Source: Apoderus coryli
Taxonomy: Eukaryota > Arthropoda > Insecta > Coleoptera > Attelabidae
Direction: 5' to 3'
DNA length: 64,000 nucleotides
Assembly (NCBI GenBank): GCA_911728435.2
Contig: OU452203.1
Span: 15,397,651-15,461,650, forward strand
A program made the translations under genes and the position numbers. How positions within the stretch are numbered: position 1 is the stretch's first letter; each line of letters begins with the position of its first letter. Below the pieces are notes generated by a model. The model ran no database searches. It was not told the DNA's origin and saw only the letters and a program-made list of their open reading frames with translations. Of the stretch, positions 45,701 to 52,767 are shown in pieces.

Positions 45701-47974
45701 CCATTTAGTGTCAAATAGACCTTTGTAGGGTAATATTAGGCGTTATCCTTTGGCAATTCAGGTCAGCTGGGTCGCCACTTATCTTACTTGCATTTTTAAA
45801 AGTACCGAAATACTGTCAAAATTATCCTTTAAGGTTAAATTTCTAAATGTAACTGTCATCAAATTTGTAAAAGAAACATGCGTTTTAGACAAGTTACTGA
45901 AAATTGCTGATACATATTTGGTGTTAAAGGATACCGCCTATTAATAATGAAGACTATTATGAAGTCATATTCAGCGTTCCATCTCCAAAACTATAATTTG
46001 TACACGGTCGATTATATTAGAGAACAGTTGCATTTCTTAACATGCAACATGAAAATAGAAAACGTCAAAAATTTAACTCTTAGTGACACGCGCTATTTAA
46101 GGCACCCTGTATATTTATATTGCCTTTTTAATGTTTAAATAATTTAGATCCTATTATTATCTTCTCTATCTCATATAGTTAACTGAATATTTTTGCAAGT
46201 ATTTTTATTTTATATAGATGAGAGCTCTGACGGTGAAAATGATTGGAGAAGGCAAGGGTCATGTGATACAGTAGATCAATCTGGTGTATTAGAAAGTTCT
46301 ACATCAAGTTTATCAAACAGACGTAGCGGTAAAGCACGTAGAACCGCTAGACAAGCTCAATTAAAACGGTAAGATTTATGAATATTTGAACTAGTGGTCA
46401 AATCTAACTTCCCTTTAATTTGTTTGGAGTTTCTAAAAGCTAAAGGTGGTTGAGAAACATAATGTAACTGTTTTAGCCATCGTATGGCTCAAGAAATACA
46501 ACGAAAACTCGAAGAGACTGAAGTTAAAACACGTGAACTAGAACAGCGAGGCGTTACCGTCGAGAAGACGCTAAGAGGTGAAACTAAAGACGAGACAAAC
46601 TGTACCAAAGATGAAGCCGAATTACTGCAAGAGTGGTTTGATTTGATGCGAGACAGGACTGAGTTGCGGCGATACGAAAAGGAATTATCTGTCAGGGCTG
46701 AAGAATTGGAATTGGAAGATAGACATGCTAGATTACAACATGAATTGCGGGAACGGTTAGAGAATAGTGAGTCACGATTTTAAATTTAATTTAAGGAATT
46801 TAGAACAGTCAAATCAAACTCTAGCTTTATGAATTTTATTGGAGTTAACGAATATTTTTGTGTCCAATACAAAATATGCACACAAGTTTATAAGTAGCTG
46901 ATTGTTACAGATGAATCTCGAACCGAAGAATGTATAGAAGCTGAGAAACGGATAATTGCTGATATGATGGAGATTGTATCCAAAAGAGATGCCTTGATTG
47001 CTATTTTAGAAGAGGAAAGGTTGAGGTTAGTTAGTAAGCATAATCTTTAATGTATTTATGTGGTTTCAGTTACTCATTGTATTTAGAATCAGAAAACAAC
47101 CCCATGTGTCGAAATTTAATCAGGATCGTCATTATTTTCCGCTGATTGCTATTTGCCACTTCCCAGAAGTTGAGAAATATGAATATTTCTAAAATTCGTT
47201 TTATTATGATAACTAAGAACAGGCTACGGCTATTTGTCGATCATTATGGAAAGGTATGGCTGGACCATCAAAGCGGATCTCTAAATGTGATTGATTAATT
47301 TATATTGTTTATACAATCCTGTATAAACCATTACCTGTTGACTCCTTCGCAAAGAACTGTTGTAATTATCATCTTACCTTTTTTCAAGCCTAATATATTT
47401 TTGTTACAATTTTAAAATATTCAGTATATTTAAGTAATTGTACGCTTCCTTAACACGGTTATTTGACTGACAAGTAATGGGAATCGTGTGAATTTATTGT
47501 AATCGTGTTGACTTCATTTCTGGGCAGTAGTGTTTGTCCGTTATAACTAATAGTTGGAATAAGTAGAATTTGTATAGTTGACGTGTATTATTTCATATAT
47601 ATACCTACTTCTCGACTACTTTACTTTGTATGATTATGATTCCACTCGTAAGTTTGTCCGCGCTGCCTGTACTCTGCATCCTGTTTTATATTTATGATAG
47701 CAGAATAGTAATATTCTGTAAACCTATGAGCAATGTGGCACGAGTATAGAATACCTAGTTTAACACTAGCTGAAAAAAAAATATTGATTGATTGAATTTG
47801 ACACTTTTGTCAACATGTGAGAATTCTCAATATTTAATATGCTACATTTTGGTAATGTACTACAATAATATGTATATATTTTATAGGTACTCCCACGCGG
47901 ATCGCGATCTAGAAGAACAAATGCTTGCTAAGGGATTGAGATTAACGTCTGTTAGAAAAACCGTAAATGAATAA
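11138..47974 (+). CDS. Mical: Mical, flavoprotein monooxygenase acting on F-actin (30 coding exons)
   Basis: MICAL proteins use FAD and NADPH to oxidise actin methionines and disassemble filaments, downstream of semaphorin/plexin signalling. Exons read by splice sites and phase: 11138-11305, 13157-13348, 13432-13675, 13761-13861, 13920-14177, 14253-14510, 18365-18498, 18574-18791, 18848-19069, 20259-20386, 20454-20850, 28736-29648, 30643-30968, 31084-31343, 31411-31629, 32068-32310, 34389-34719, 34777-34928, 34993-35120, 35181-35419, 35490-35658, 35720-35904, 35963-36081, 40970-41155, 41222-43921, 45549-45675, 46218-46368, 46477-46766, 46911-47025, 47887-47974. All junction phases agree, giving about 3086 residues. 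Order: monooxygenase, CH, disordered linker, LIM, long disordered region, bMERB. The start has a good context (CAAACATGG) and an in-frame upstream stop. The least certain junctions are the starts of exons 14 and 22. An alternative 3' exon (to 38706) gives a second C-terminus. Confidence 0.93.
12138..12960 (-). pseudogene. Non-LTR retrotransposon (LINE) reverse-transcriptase relic
   Basis: Minus-strand frames in Mical intron 1 read [20 protein letters not shown] and then, after a deletion and frame change, [14 protein letters not shown] with [10 protein letters not shown]. These are reverse-transcriptase blocks with the D-D catalytic core of jockey-like LINEs (F-ADD written here as LDDT). Frames are broken, so it is dead. 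The left limit is uncertain; related sequence may extend to about 11900. Confidence 0.75.
14531..14710 (+). repeat. 5' LTR of the rearranged BEL element
   Basis: Starts TGTCGAATTTTTATTATG and ends AATTTTTACA; a near-identical copy lies at 16067-16243. The copies differ in a short stretch near base 25 (ATTTTATAAT against AAAATTCGAC) and at a few other positions. Confidence 0.88.
14728..15238 (-). pseudogene. Inverted pol fragment (protease-RT linker region) of the BEL element
   Basis: Open on the minus strand, against the LTR orientation. It reads [29 protein letters not shown] and [18 protein letters not shown], matching the section between the A17-type protease and reverse transcriptase of the full-length BEL at 22 kb ([29 protein letters not shown]). 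Only about 165 residues remain. Confidence 0.85.
15279..16043 (+). pseudogene. BEL integrase C-terminal fragment
   Basis: A 254-residue open frame reading [12 protein letters not shown] (second catalytic Asp of the integrase core), [17 protein letters not shown] with the catalytic Glu, and a DUF5641-type tail ending near [13 protein letters not shown]. The first catalytic Asp, zinc finger, RNase H and RT are absent, so it cannot work alone. Confidence 0.88.
16067..16243 (+). repeat. 3' LTR of the rearranged BEL element
   Basis: Direct repeat of 14531-14710, preceded by a purine tract and followed by the CTTAC duplication. Confidence 0.88.
16829..16985 (+). mobile_element. tRNA-derived SINE (tRNA-Ala-like head)
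   Basis: The head has a polymerase III B box (GGTTCGAGTCC, 16886-16896) and an A-box-like TTGGTAGGGCG. A 5-bp anticodon stem (TTCGC/GCGGA) bears CGC, as in tRNA-Ala. The acceptor and T stems pair poorly, so it is not a working tRNA. An A/T-rich tail with AAT repeats follows to about 16985. Confidence 0.65.
17195..18072. mobile_element. MITE-like element with TAGGGCCGGTT-type inverted ends
   Basis: The left end TAAGGGCCAGTTGTACAAAC and the reverse complement of the right end (TAGGGCCGGTTTTACCAAC) match at all but a few positions. The inside has no coding potential and contains a second, nested fold-back structure. Target duplication not resolved. Confidence 0.6.
17370..17735. repeat. Nested fold-back element
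   Basis: The 19-mer CTCGGTTACCCTTTAACTT (17409-17427) recurs exactly inverted at 17663-17681. The arms extend imperfectly outward (CTCTTAGTTTTCGAGTTA against CTCTTAATTTCCGAGTTA). Non-coding. Confidence 0.65.
18218..18254. repeat. (ATT)n microsatellite
   Basis: About 12 ATT units follow TTAAAAATAAAGACC and a CTCGG...CCGAG mini-hairpin, resembling the 3' tail of a retroposed element. Confidence 0.8.
18848..20386 (+). CDS. Mical: Mical segment: calponin-homology domain (exons 9-10)
   Basis: Residues about 525-640 read [53 protein letters not shown] and [16 protein letters not shown]. This is the complete single CH domain that follows the flavoprotein module in all MICALs. Exon 9 is 18848-19069 and exon 10 is 20259-20386, joined in phase 1. 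Confidence 0.92.
19070..20258 (+). other. Mical intron 9
   Basis: AT-rich, without coding signal. GAACTAGTACGA-like phrases recur near 20050-20090. No transposon ends were recognised. Confidence 0.5.
20454..34928 (+). CDS. Mical: Mical segment: CH-to-LIM linker (exons 11-18)
   Basis: Eight exons encode about 950 residues of basic, low-complexity, probably disordered chain. Cys-rich patches occur in exon 11 ([21 protein letters not shown]). Lys/Glu-rich helices such as [18 protein letters not shown] and [15 protein letters not shown] occur in exons 16-17. [19 protein letters not shown] (exon 17) and [12 protein letters not shown] (exon 18) look like conserved short helices before LIM. The phases fix these as one chain. 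I recognise no enzymatic domain here. Intron 11 holds the full-length BEL element. Confidence 0.85.
20851..22010 (+). other. Mical intron 11, left part
   Basis: Non-coding. From about 21450 it looks like an old DNA transposon end (GGCTGTCCATAAAGTATTAAA). At 21937-21975 it repeats a ~38-base phrase also found at 17030-17070. The BEL element begins at 22011. Confidence 0.5.
22011..22207 (-). repeat. 3' LTR of the full-length BEL element
   Basis: A 197-bp direct repeat, apparently identical to 27749-27945, with TG...CA termini read on the plus strand. Confidence 0.95.
22230..27665 (-). CDS. BEL Gag-Pol polyprotein
   Basis: One unbroken frame of about 1811 residues from the first Met after the LTR and primer site; the frame is open upstream into the LTR. 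In order: a coiled-coil Gag start with repeated [11 protein letters not shown]; a DUF1759-type capsid region ([19 protein letters not shown]); Cys/His knuckles ([14 protein letters not shown], then [14 protein letters not shown]); an A17-type aspartic protease with [11 protein letters not shown]; reverse transcriptase with the active site YVDDYLD; RNase H ([11 protein letters not shown]); an HH-CC integrase finger ([17 protein letters not shown]); an integrase core ([26 protein letters not shown]); and a DUF5641 tail. The protease reads DEAS, where DSGS or DEGS is usual in the family. All catalytic blocks are present, so autonomous mobility is plausible. Confidence 0.95.
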   Translation of the reverse strand: MDNIEPSDAKILESSRQEKSKPVSSISSFHGFPLMQTVAEVHNNTDLTSSKKTHSKAISKGNSKQSVKSSELRRRQKALEGEKLRQKIEIQKIEIQKIESKMEAQKLQDQLKILEMQNEIEELADNSDIDSSVCTHNLIDDIESVTSIQKTSKWVEELNSNEGNLSKSREIENSDIKVLCDSISKAFNTISNTADQKINDKFITRQVVERDFPYFDGNPEEWPVFISQFNRISAMCDYSNEEKIVKLQKCLKGQAKLAVSGMMLSPQNVDLVIDTLKMRFGRSDIIIKKLISKIKTYPQIKEYQLELLINFSSHVSSLTATIKSLGQPEHLKNPEVLECLVHKIPDTLKLRWGEEIRRCCEKVDLSIFADFIVDIAKSACYVSTPKFDIQRPQKIKPYESSFITSDIEDLICPYCDGKGHKIRDCRKLTNDDIKTRWEIVSKKKLCFSCLRSKHRTGNCRLKRSCNVDGCRRMHNKLLHTENQTYEVRREQNNGEIPSTSSENVLATGSGSKNVLLRMVKVKIYGEDRKFVETVAICDEASTVTLIDRSITDKLHLQGKSETLCLQWTNNFVSEHEKSICLDLQISGDFPNAKLFTLKNVRTVNNLSMPLQIITEEDWKAYPYLRDIPFSEINERPMILLGQDNIHLTVARKVIQGPENSPIATKTNLGYIMHGNQDTKAHTKQFYSFHVCDVHKSDEELHQLVKQSFSCDAFGILPEKIKTTTDEIRATEIMKRTAKYAGQKYEIGLLWKADNIHLPESKTTAIRRLNCIERRVLKDCSLREKYSDKIQSYVSQGYARKLLKEEAKIEGPRCWYLPHFPVVNINKPNKVRLVFDAASKSNGTSLNDNLLAGPDLLQPLVEVLMKFRQRKIAFCADIRDMFLRVGIQKEDRSSLRFLWRNNIKDNYETYEMQSMIFGASCSPTCAQYIKNLNAYDHTEDPEIINAITKKHYVDDYLDCTDDEEAALRRIIEVKRIQKLGGFDLVGWISNSENVMKSLSENDEFCKDLCNSDYSIQRVLGLFWDSKIDIICFKVKMDCIEFTQDCRPTKRQVLRFVMAVFDPLGLVVNLTIQGRIFIQDIWRSGIGWDDSIDVELFREWTIWLNDLRQVSELKIPRCYCEQIPTAKQIELHIFCDASKQAFASVAYLRVVGRNDNVDVALIMAKARVAPTKPISIPRLELQAALMGSRLKTTVWNTLEIKINKLYMWTDSTTVLYWIKGDGRKLGQFEAHRIGEIQELTDSSDWHWVPSSQNAADLATRVHDKDHNIMTDFKKWYAGPEFLLSTDKNVWPSKNFGKNLIEGEANNEVQLLTVQNCKLQNSSSHLPDISRFSKWSRLIRATAYVFKYARILISKKFKNKNVPKELTTADVQEAELKWVKQCQWDSFHEDIEILTNNKMLKPNSALKALSPILDSDGLLKIRGRIDLAPNNVQITKRPLILAPKHRYTQLLLQKYHDDYNHQGIETVLNEVRQRFWILKGRVAVKAAFKKCQKCRVAKAKPEHPEMGQLPAVRLTPNIQPFTYCGVDYFGPMYVSVGRRREKRWGVLFTCLTVRAVHLEVAHSLTADSAIMAVRRMASRRIQPRVIYSDNGTNFRGGTEELRQALNNLDQEKMRQVLLNSHIDWKFLPAGAPHMAGVWERLIRSVKSSLKNVLHGQVLKDELLLTLFAEVENIINSRPLTKVSGDPDDLESLTPNHFLRGTSNNLNYYGPLTTDLRKEWRKSQNLVESFWKRWTKDYLPTLNRRSKWNKDGKPINEGDIVVVVDESAPRKSWKLAKVLTLFPGPDGKVRVVDLKTASGIFRRPVAKLCRIDMDN
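27749..27945 (-). repeat. 5' LTR of the full-length BEL element
   Basis: Carries the promoter side for the minus-strand element; followed on the plus strand by the ATAAT target duplication. Confidence 0.95.
28316..28678 (+). mobile_element. Internally deleted mariner element
   Basis: The ends TACGAGGTATAGCTACAAAATAACGA and the inverted CGTTATTTTATAACCACACCTCGTA are bounded by TA on each side. The inside still reads a mariner transposase N-terminus in broken frames ([25 protein letters not shown]). Everything after the helix-turn-helix region is gone. Confidence 0.75.
29649..30642 (+). other. Mical intron 12
   Basis: No coding signal or clear transposon end is visible in this ~1-kb intron. 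Confidence 0.5.
32776..33812. repeat. Tandem satellite with higher-order structure in Mical intron 16
   Basis: About 23 units of 46 bp (consensus start ATTAGGAATATTCACATTGA) occupy the intron. Four subtypes recur in fixed order: ATTCACATTGAACTTAACT; TTTACATACTTAACT (43 bp); TTTACAATGAATTTAGCT; TTTAGACTGAACTTAACT. Together they form a ~181-bp higher-order unit repeated about four times with small irregularities. The outermost units are the most diverged. Confidence 0.95.
34993..35419 (+). CDS. Mical: Mical segment: LIM domain (exons 19-20)
   Basis: The zinc ligands read [19 protein letters not shown], then [19 protein letters not shown], ending FFCLHHF. This is the C-x2-C...H-x2-C-x2-C-x2-C...C-x2-H pattern of a LIM domain, near residues 1605-1660. 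It is followed by a basic linker. Exon 19 is 34993-35120 and exon 20 is 35181-35419. Confidence 0.93.
35963..38706 (+). CDS. Mical: Mical alternative 3' exon ending in a CaaX box
   Basis: The main isoform can splice after TDTGTDTE (donor GAG|GTGAAG at 36081/36082, phase 0) to 40970. The frame also runs on without a stop for another 874 residues to TAA at 38704-38706. The extension is acidic and disordered, with a nearly continuous D/E/S stretch at about 37860-37980 and conserved-looking helices ([13 protein letters not shown]). It ends [15 protein letters not shown]. A Cys fourth from the end with two aliphatic residues and Gln is a farnesylation-type CaaX box, preceded by a Lys-rich run. Codon use and length argue for real coding. 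This isoform would be about 2742 residues and would lack bMERB. Confidence 0.8.
38707..40969 (+). other. Mical intron 23 / putative 3' UTR of the CaaX isoform
   Basis: AT-rich and non-coding, dominated by a ~630-bp imperfect palindrome (39357-39985). Candidate AATAAA signals lie near 39937 and 40418; which, if any, is used is unknown. Confidence 0.5.
39357..39985. repeat. Long imperfect palindrome (fold-back element)
   Basis: Arms of roughly 290 bp face each other around 39670. The best-matched inner part is bounded by TA-CAGGGTGGTCG and CGACCATCCTG-TA (39538-39794) and shares AAACTACTGTAGTGTG. The outer arms (for example AATTTTGATGG.AGTT.AAGA and CAACTGTTTTTGAA) continue with lower identity. 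It is either a fold-back MITE or two head-to-head copies. Confidence 0.75.
40970..43921 (+). CDS. Mical: Mical segment: long disordered region (exons 24-25)
   Basis: Exon 24 (40970-41155) and exon 25 (41222-43921, 900 codons) are both phase 0. Exon 24 ends [17 protein letters not shown]. Exon 25 starts near [19 protein letters not shown] and [11 protein letters not shown], a block I recognise as conserved in insect MICALs. The rest is Ser/Glu/Lys-rich with a short coiled coil ([20 protein letters not shown]). Without splicing at 43922 the frame would stop at 43996, a possible minor truncated form. Confidence 0.88.
43922..45548 (+). other. Mical intron 25
   Basis: Holds a decayed mariner transposase on the minus strand (about 44200-44880). 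The rest is AT-rich without recognisable genes. Confidence 0.55.
44200..44880 (-). pseudogene. Decayed mariner (DD34D-type) transposase
   Basis: The minus strand reads [19 protein letters not shown] followed by [16 protein letters not shown], a signature block of mariner transposases. In another frame comes [18 protein letters not shown] sequence near the last catalytic Asp. Frameshifts separate the blocks. No terminal repeats were recognised. Confidence 0.75.
45549..47974 (+). CDS. Mical: Mical segment: proline patch and C-terminal bMERB domain (exons 26-30)
   Basis: Exon 26 carries [16 protein letters not shown], a possible SH3 ligand like those of other MICALs. Exons 28-30 encode an all-helical bMERB domain (DUF3585): [80 protein letters not shown], and the end [16 protein letters not shown]. 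bMERB domains bind Rab GTPases of the Rab8 group and keep MICAL autoinhibited. The stop is TAA at 47972-47974. Confidence 0.92.
47026..47886 (+). other. Mical intron 29
   Basis: Nothing beyond AT-rich intron sequence is seen. Confidence 0.5.
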
Positions 47975-50860
47975 AATCACCTACTTAAATGTATCAGCAA
48001 ATATAGTATATATTTTTTATTTATTTTTAAATGCAATCAGAAATCTATTTATTAGGATGTAATACTTACTTGGTAAATGTGTGGCAAACAAGTGCAATTG
48101 AAAATAATTAATCTAATACATGCGTTGATGGAAAATATAATTTTCACAAATTTGAGATATCATTGTAGTCATTTTCTATTTCATTAAAACATTACGTCAA
48201 GTTATTGATTAAATATATGCACGAAATGAATTGTCATATATTATTAAAGCTCTACAAACGCTACGAAATCTTTGAAGAGTTGTACCATTTAAAAAGGAAC
48301 GTTATCATTGTCAAATGTGTGCTTTTTTCGCGTATCTGCGTCAGATTCATTGAGTTCTTTAATTTGAGATGCTATCGTTGCCCCAGCTTTAGTTAAAAAT
48401 ATAAACTAAATTAAAAAATTGAGTTTATTTTATATACAACGTTCGCCTTAAATTTCCAATTTAATTGAATGTTTAAGGTACTTTCTTGAGCTGGCACACA
48501 AACATTATATTATCTATTTACCAAGTAACGATGCAACAAAACGCGCAGGGTCAAAAAAAAAGATACTTGTTTTAAATGTGATTTAAGTTAAAAATAATAA
48601 CAAACATAACACTTTATCGATTTAGAAAAAGCCGGCTTAAATATTAGATTATATTTACTGATTTTCCTAATATCGGTCACGAAATTTTTGCTATCACGTT
48701 ACACTAGTCCTATTCTAACTTTTACTAACTGTGGTATCAGCTAAATTGATTTTTCTGTTCAACTATAATAACTTTATGTACCAAACTAAAACGTCCAGTA
48801 TTTATCTCACAAAATGTTTGTATATTTTAGGGAAATTGTGGGAGAAATGCAAATTGAAGCCACAATACTTTAACGTGTTGCCATTAAAAAATTGACAATT
48901 TGTTACAGTATTTTTGGTTGCTCCAGAATATTTTGTTCTTGTAATTTGCTTTGTTTCTTTCATATATGGTGATAAATCCGAATTGAAATGGTTTTTTTTT
49001 AGTACAAAATGATATCTTTAATAATTTTATATATACAGCATTTTTATAACTTGGTATTGTGACTTCAATTCTCCCACAATAATTCCATAAAAGAATTAAA
49101 TGCTATGCCAAATATAGTTACCAAAACATTCCCCTGCATCCCATCACAAAAATATTCGGAAAAAGTCGTTTTAAAAATGAATTTAGTTGATAACCATATT
49201 CCTAACTTTTAATATTAATTAAACAAATTGTTTTTAGTTTTATTTAATTGTGTTTATACAGAAATTTAATGTGATGACCATTTTTAGTTTAAAAAAAATA
49301 TGAGAAATATAAAAAAAAAATATATTGTGAATTGTATTTTTTCAAAATATATGAGGAATTGTACAGAATTGTAAAAAGAAATATATTATTAAATTTAAAT
49401 ATTTATATTTATAGTAAGATACTATTATGATTTTGTGAATTACTGCATATTTATATTAAGTGTGTGTATTAATATAAAATGCTTTTATACATTTGTTAAT
49501 GATGTTTTTATTGTATAAATAAAACTTCTCCAACAAACCATGTTTCAATAATATAGACGCAGCTGTGATACTGAATACCGTCAGTACGGGTAGGTACTTG
49601 AACTTAAATTTCTAAGTACTTGGTAAAGAACTTGTCCTTAGTACTTATTTTTTCTAAGGAAAATACTGAAGTACGTACAAATATACTTAATTACTCGAGA
49701 AAAGTACTTATGTATAGTAGGTACCTATATAGTTTAGTATCCGTTACCGTAAATATGGTTTAGTTTATTCTAAATGATTTGAATGAATAGCAGCTGATTG
49801 TCTAGCGGCTACTATTTTGCAGAACTTGTAATTATTATTATTTGTTTCAAATAGGACATGTACAAAGTATCTTTTATGGATTTACTTCAACCCTTACACA
49901 TTTAATCGTTAAAAACCCCGTAAATTCTTATGCGCGTGGATGAAAATCAGTCGAAAGAAGTCACTCGTGTCATATGTCGTATAAGTACAAGAAATAGCTG
50001 CATCGTAATCATTGAGATATAAGGAGCCGCTATCAGCATTATTTTACATTGTACACAAACGGGTGCATTGGGTGAGGCGTAATAGCATACCAATATGGCG
50101 GATTCTCCAGAGCCGCACTGGCTATTTTTGTTGACGTTTTTGTTTTTTAATTTGCAGCTTGGGTTTATACTTTAATTTGAAATGTTCAGCAGTGTACAAA
50201 ACACTTGAAATATAGGTAATTATTGATATTTGATACCAAAATACAGGAATAAAAGACGTTAGTACTTTATAAATTATATATTAATAACCCTTGAACAAAC
50301 CAATTTTATTTAAATGTTGCCGTGACTTATCTACTTAATTTTTACTTAAATAATACATCCTGGTATTAACGTATTTAGTCGCCTACATATAAACCCTGAG
50401 TACGTCCCTGTACAATGTTTACAATATTTAATACATATCTATGCAACGTTATTCCTGATATTTTCTTGTCGATTTTACTTCTACTACTGCAACTACGCAG
50501 AGCACAGGACACCATTATAGTATATTGTTAAATAACCGTCCAAAAAACAACGAAAAACTTAAGAAAACTTGTAAAATACTTGTAAATAACACTATCATCT
50601 TGAAAGCACGTCAAATGACAGAGGTAGCATACTAGTATGGCCTACCTGCACCCGCTTTTGATAACATATAGCGTCTCCTCCCACCTCAATGATCGTAATT
50701 GACATTTGTAAGTGGCCAATTGGAACATTCTTCATCATGTTCTGCACATTTTCTTTCACGTTTACTGGATTCGTCAGTTAGATTTAACATACCTGGTTAA
50801 GGAAAATACATTACTTTGGAAGGTTTTTAGTCAACAGTAACATGTTAAGAAATCCCTACG
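47975..50860 (+). other. Mical 3' UTR and downstream intergenic DNA
   Basis: Very AT-rich to about 49.5 kb, probably a long 3' UTR. An AATAAA at 49518-49523 is a good candidate for the distal end. Beyond that the sequence becomes less AT-biased and intergenic. Confidence 0.45.
49518..49523 (+). terminator. Candidate Mical poly(A) signal
   Basis: AATAAA in TTGTATAAATAAAACTTC, about 1.5 kb after the stop. Earlier A/T-rich hexamers exist, so use is uncertain. Confidence 0.35.
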
Positions 50861-50889
50861 TGTCAGCATCATCAGCATTCACTCGCTAA

Positions 50890-51240
50890 CGAGTACGAAT
50901 TACTCCAACTCAGGGATTTCTGTTGTGAACTCTAAGGTGGCTAAACAGACGGATCCTCGAGTGGCAAGTTTTGTCACAAAATTGACACACCACCATTTAC
51001 CCGCTGTTGTAAGTGCGCTGCACCATCGATGCTGTCTCTTCGCATCCTCATGTCGTTGACCCTGCTCTTCAAAAACTTGATGACCCTCGTAAATGGTACG
51101 CCTTCATCTCGGTCGGTCATTCGCGATCTGCTCCCAGTTGTTCTTCACGCAAACGCATCGCGATTGGCTACATGTTGCCACATTTAAGGTGTATCACTAG
51201 GATACAATTTTGGAGCTTTCATGGCATGGTATCCGTGCCA
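50890..51240 (-). pseudogene. 3' end of a LINE ORF2 with terminal Cys/His motif
   Basis: On the minus strand, one frame reads VCQFCDKTCHSRIRLFSHLR followed by VHNRNP and a stop. This is the C-x2-C...SRI-L-SH-R-H motif that closes ORF2 in several LINE clades. Upstream, broken frames are rich in Arg/Glu and of higher GC than the surroundings. Dead and strongly 5'-truncated. Confidence 0.6.
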
Positions 51241-51305
51241 ACGGTGTGTTTTGGGATAAATATAAAAATATCTTTGTATTTCTGTATAAATAAATTTCTC
51301 TATAT

Positions 51306-52084
<779 letters not shown>

Positions 52085-52767
52085 TGTTAAAACAATAAAT
52101 GGACTACTCCTTTCAATTAAAAAAAAATAATTATTGAAAATTGAGTTTTATATTTTTTAAGCGAATACATAACATAACCTCACATTTTACTGATACCCTA
52201 CCAAAACAAGAATCAGCTGTTTTTCGACGATTTAGAGCAAATGACCAGGGTATGAATTCTTTGAAAACCGTGGAATAGATCAAGAGAAGTGAGATTTGGC
52301 CTACTGAATTAACATATCGTTGTCTCGCTACTCCCGGCTTTGATTCAACCGCCACGCGCGTTGGTGTGAATAATAGTGCATAGTGCGTACCCGCCAAAGA
52401 AGTAGGAATTTGGTTTTTTGATTCACATCAGCTAACCACGAAACAGAATGGTATAGTCCCAGTCATTGTCTTTATAAACAAGAACAAATAGATGTTCAAA
52501 TACGGCCAATATTATAACCGTAGTTATGGTTAATCGCTTGAAATCAACAGCAAACGTCAATTGAGTTTTGAGATTAATGTGGAAAGAAAACAGAAAGTGC
52601 TCCACGTCAAATATACATTTAATTTTATTTCTGTTAATTAGGTTAAAATGCTAAACTAATTTATCCCTTATTTTTGTAATAAATATACTTATGTATATTT
52701 ACATGTTTAGTTAACACTCCATCAAACATCATAATTTTAGTTTAGTATAATAAGCAGTTAGTAAAAT
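52085..52767. promoter_or_regulatory. Divergent upstream region between MDP1 and ArfGAP1
   Basis: 683 bp separate the two start codons, so both promoters must lie here unless upstream exons exist. No TATA box is evident. A moderately GC-richer piece near 52190-52400 has a short open frame without similarity that I can name. Confidence 0.45.
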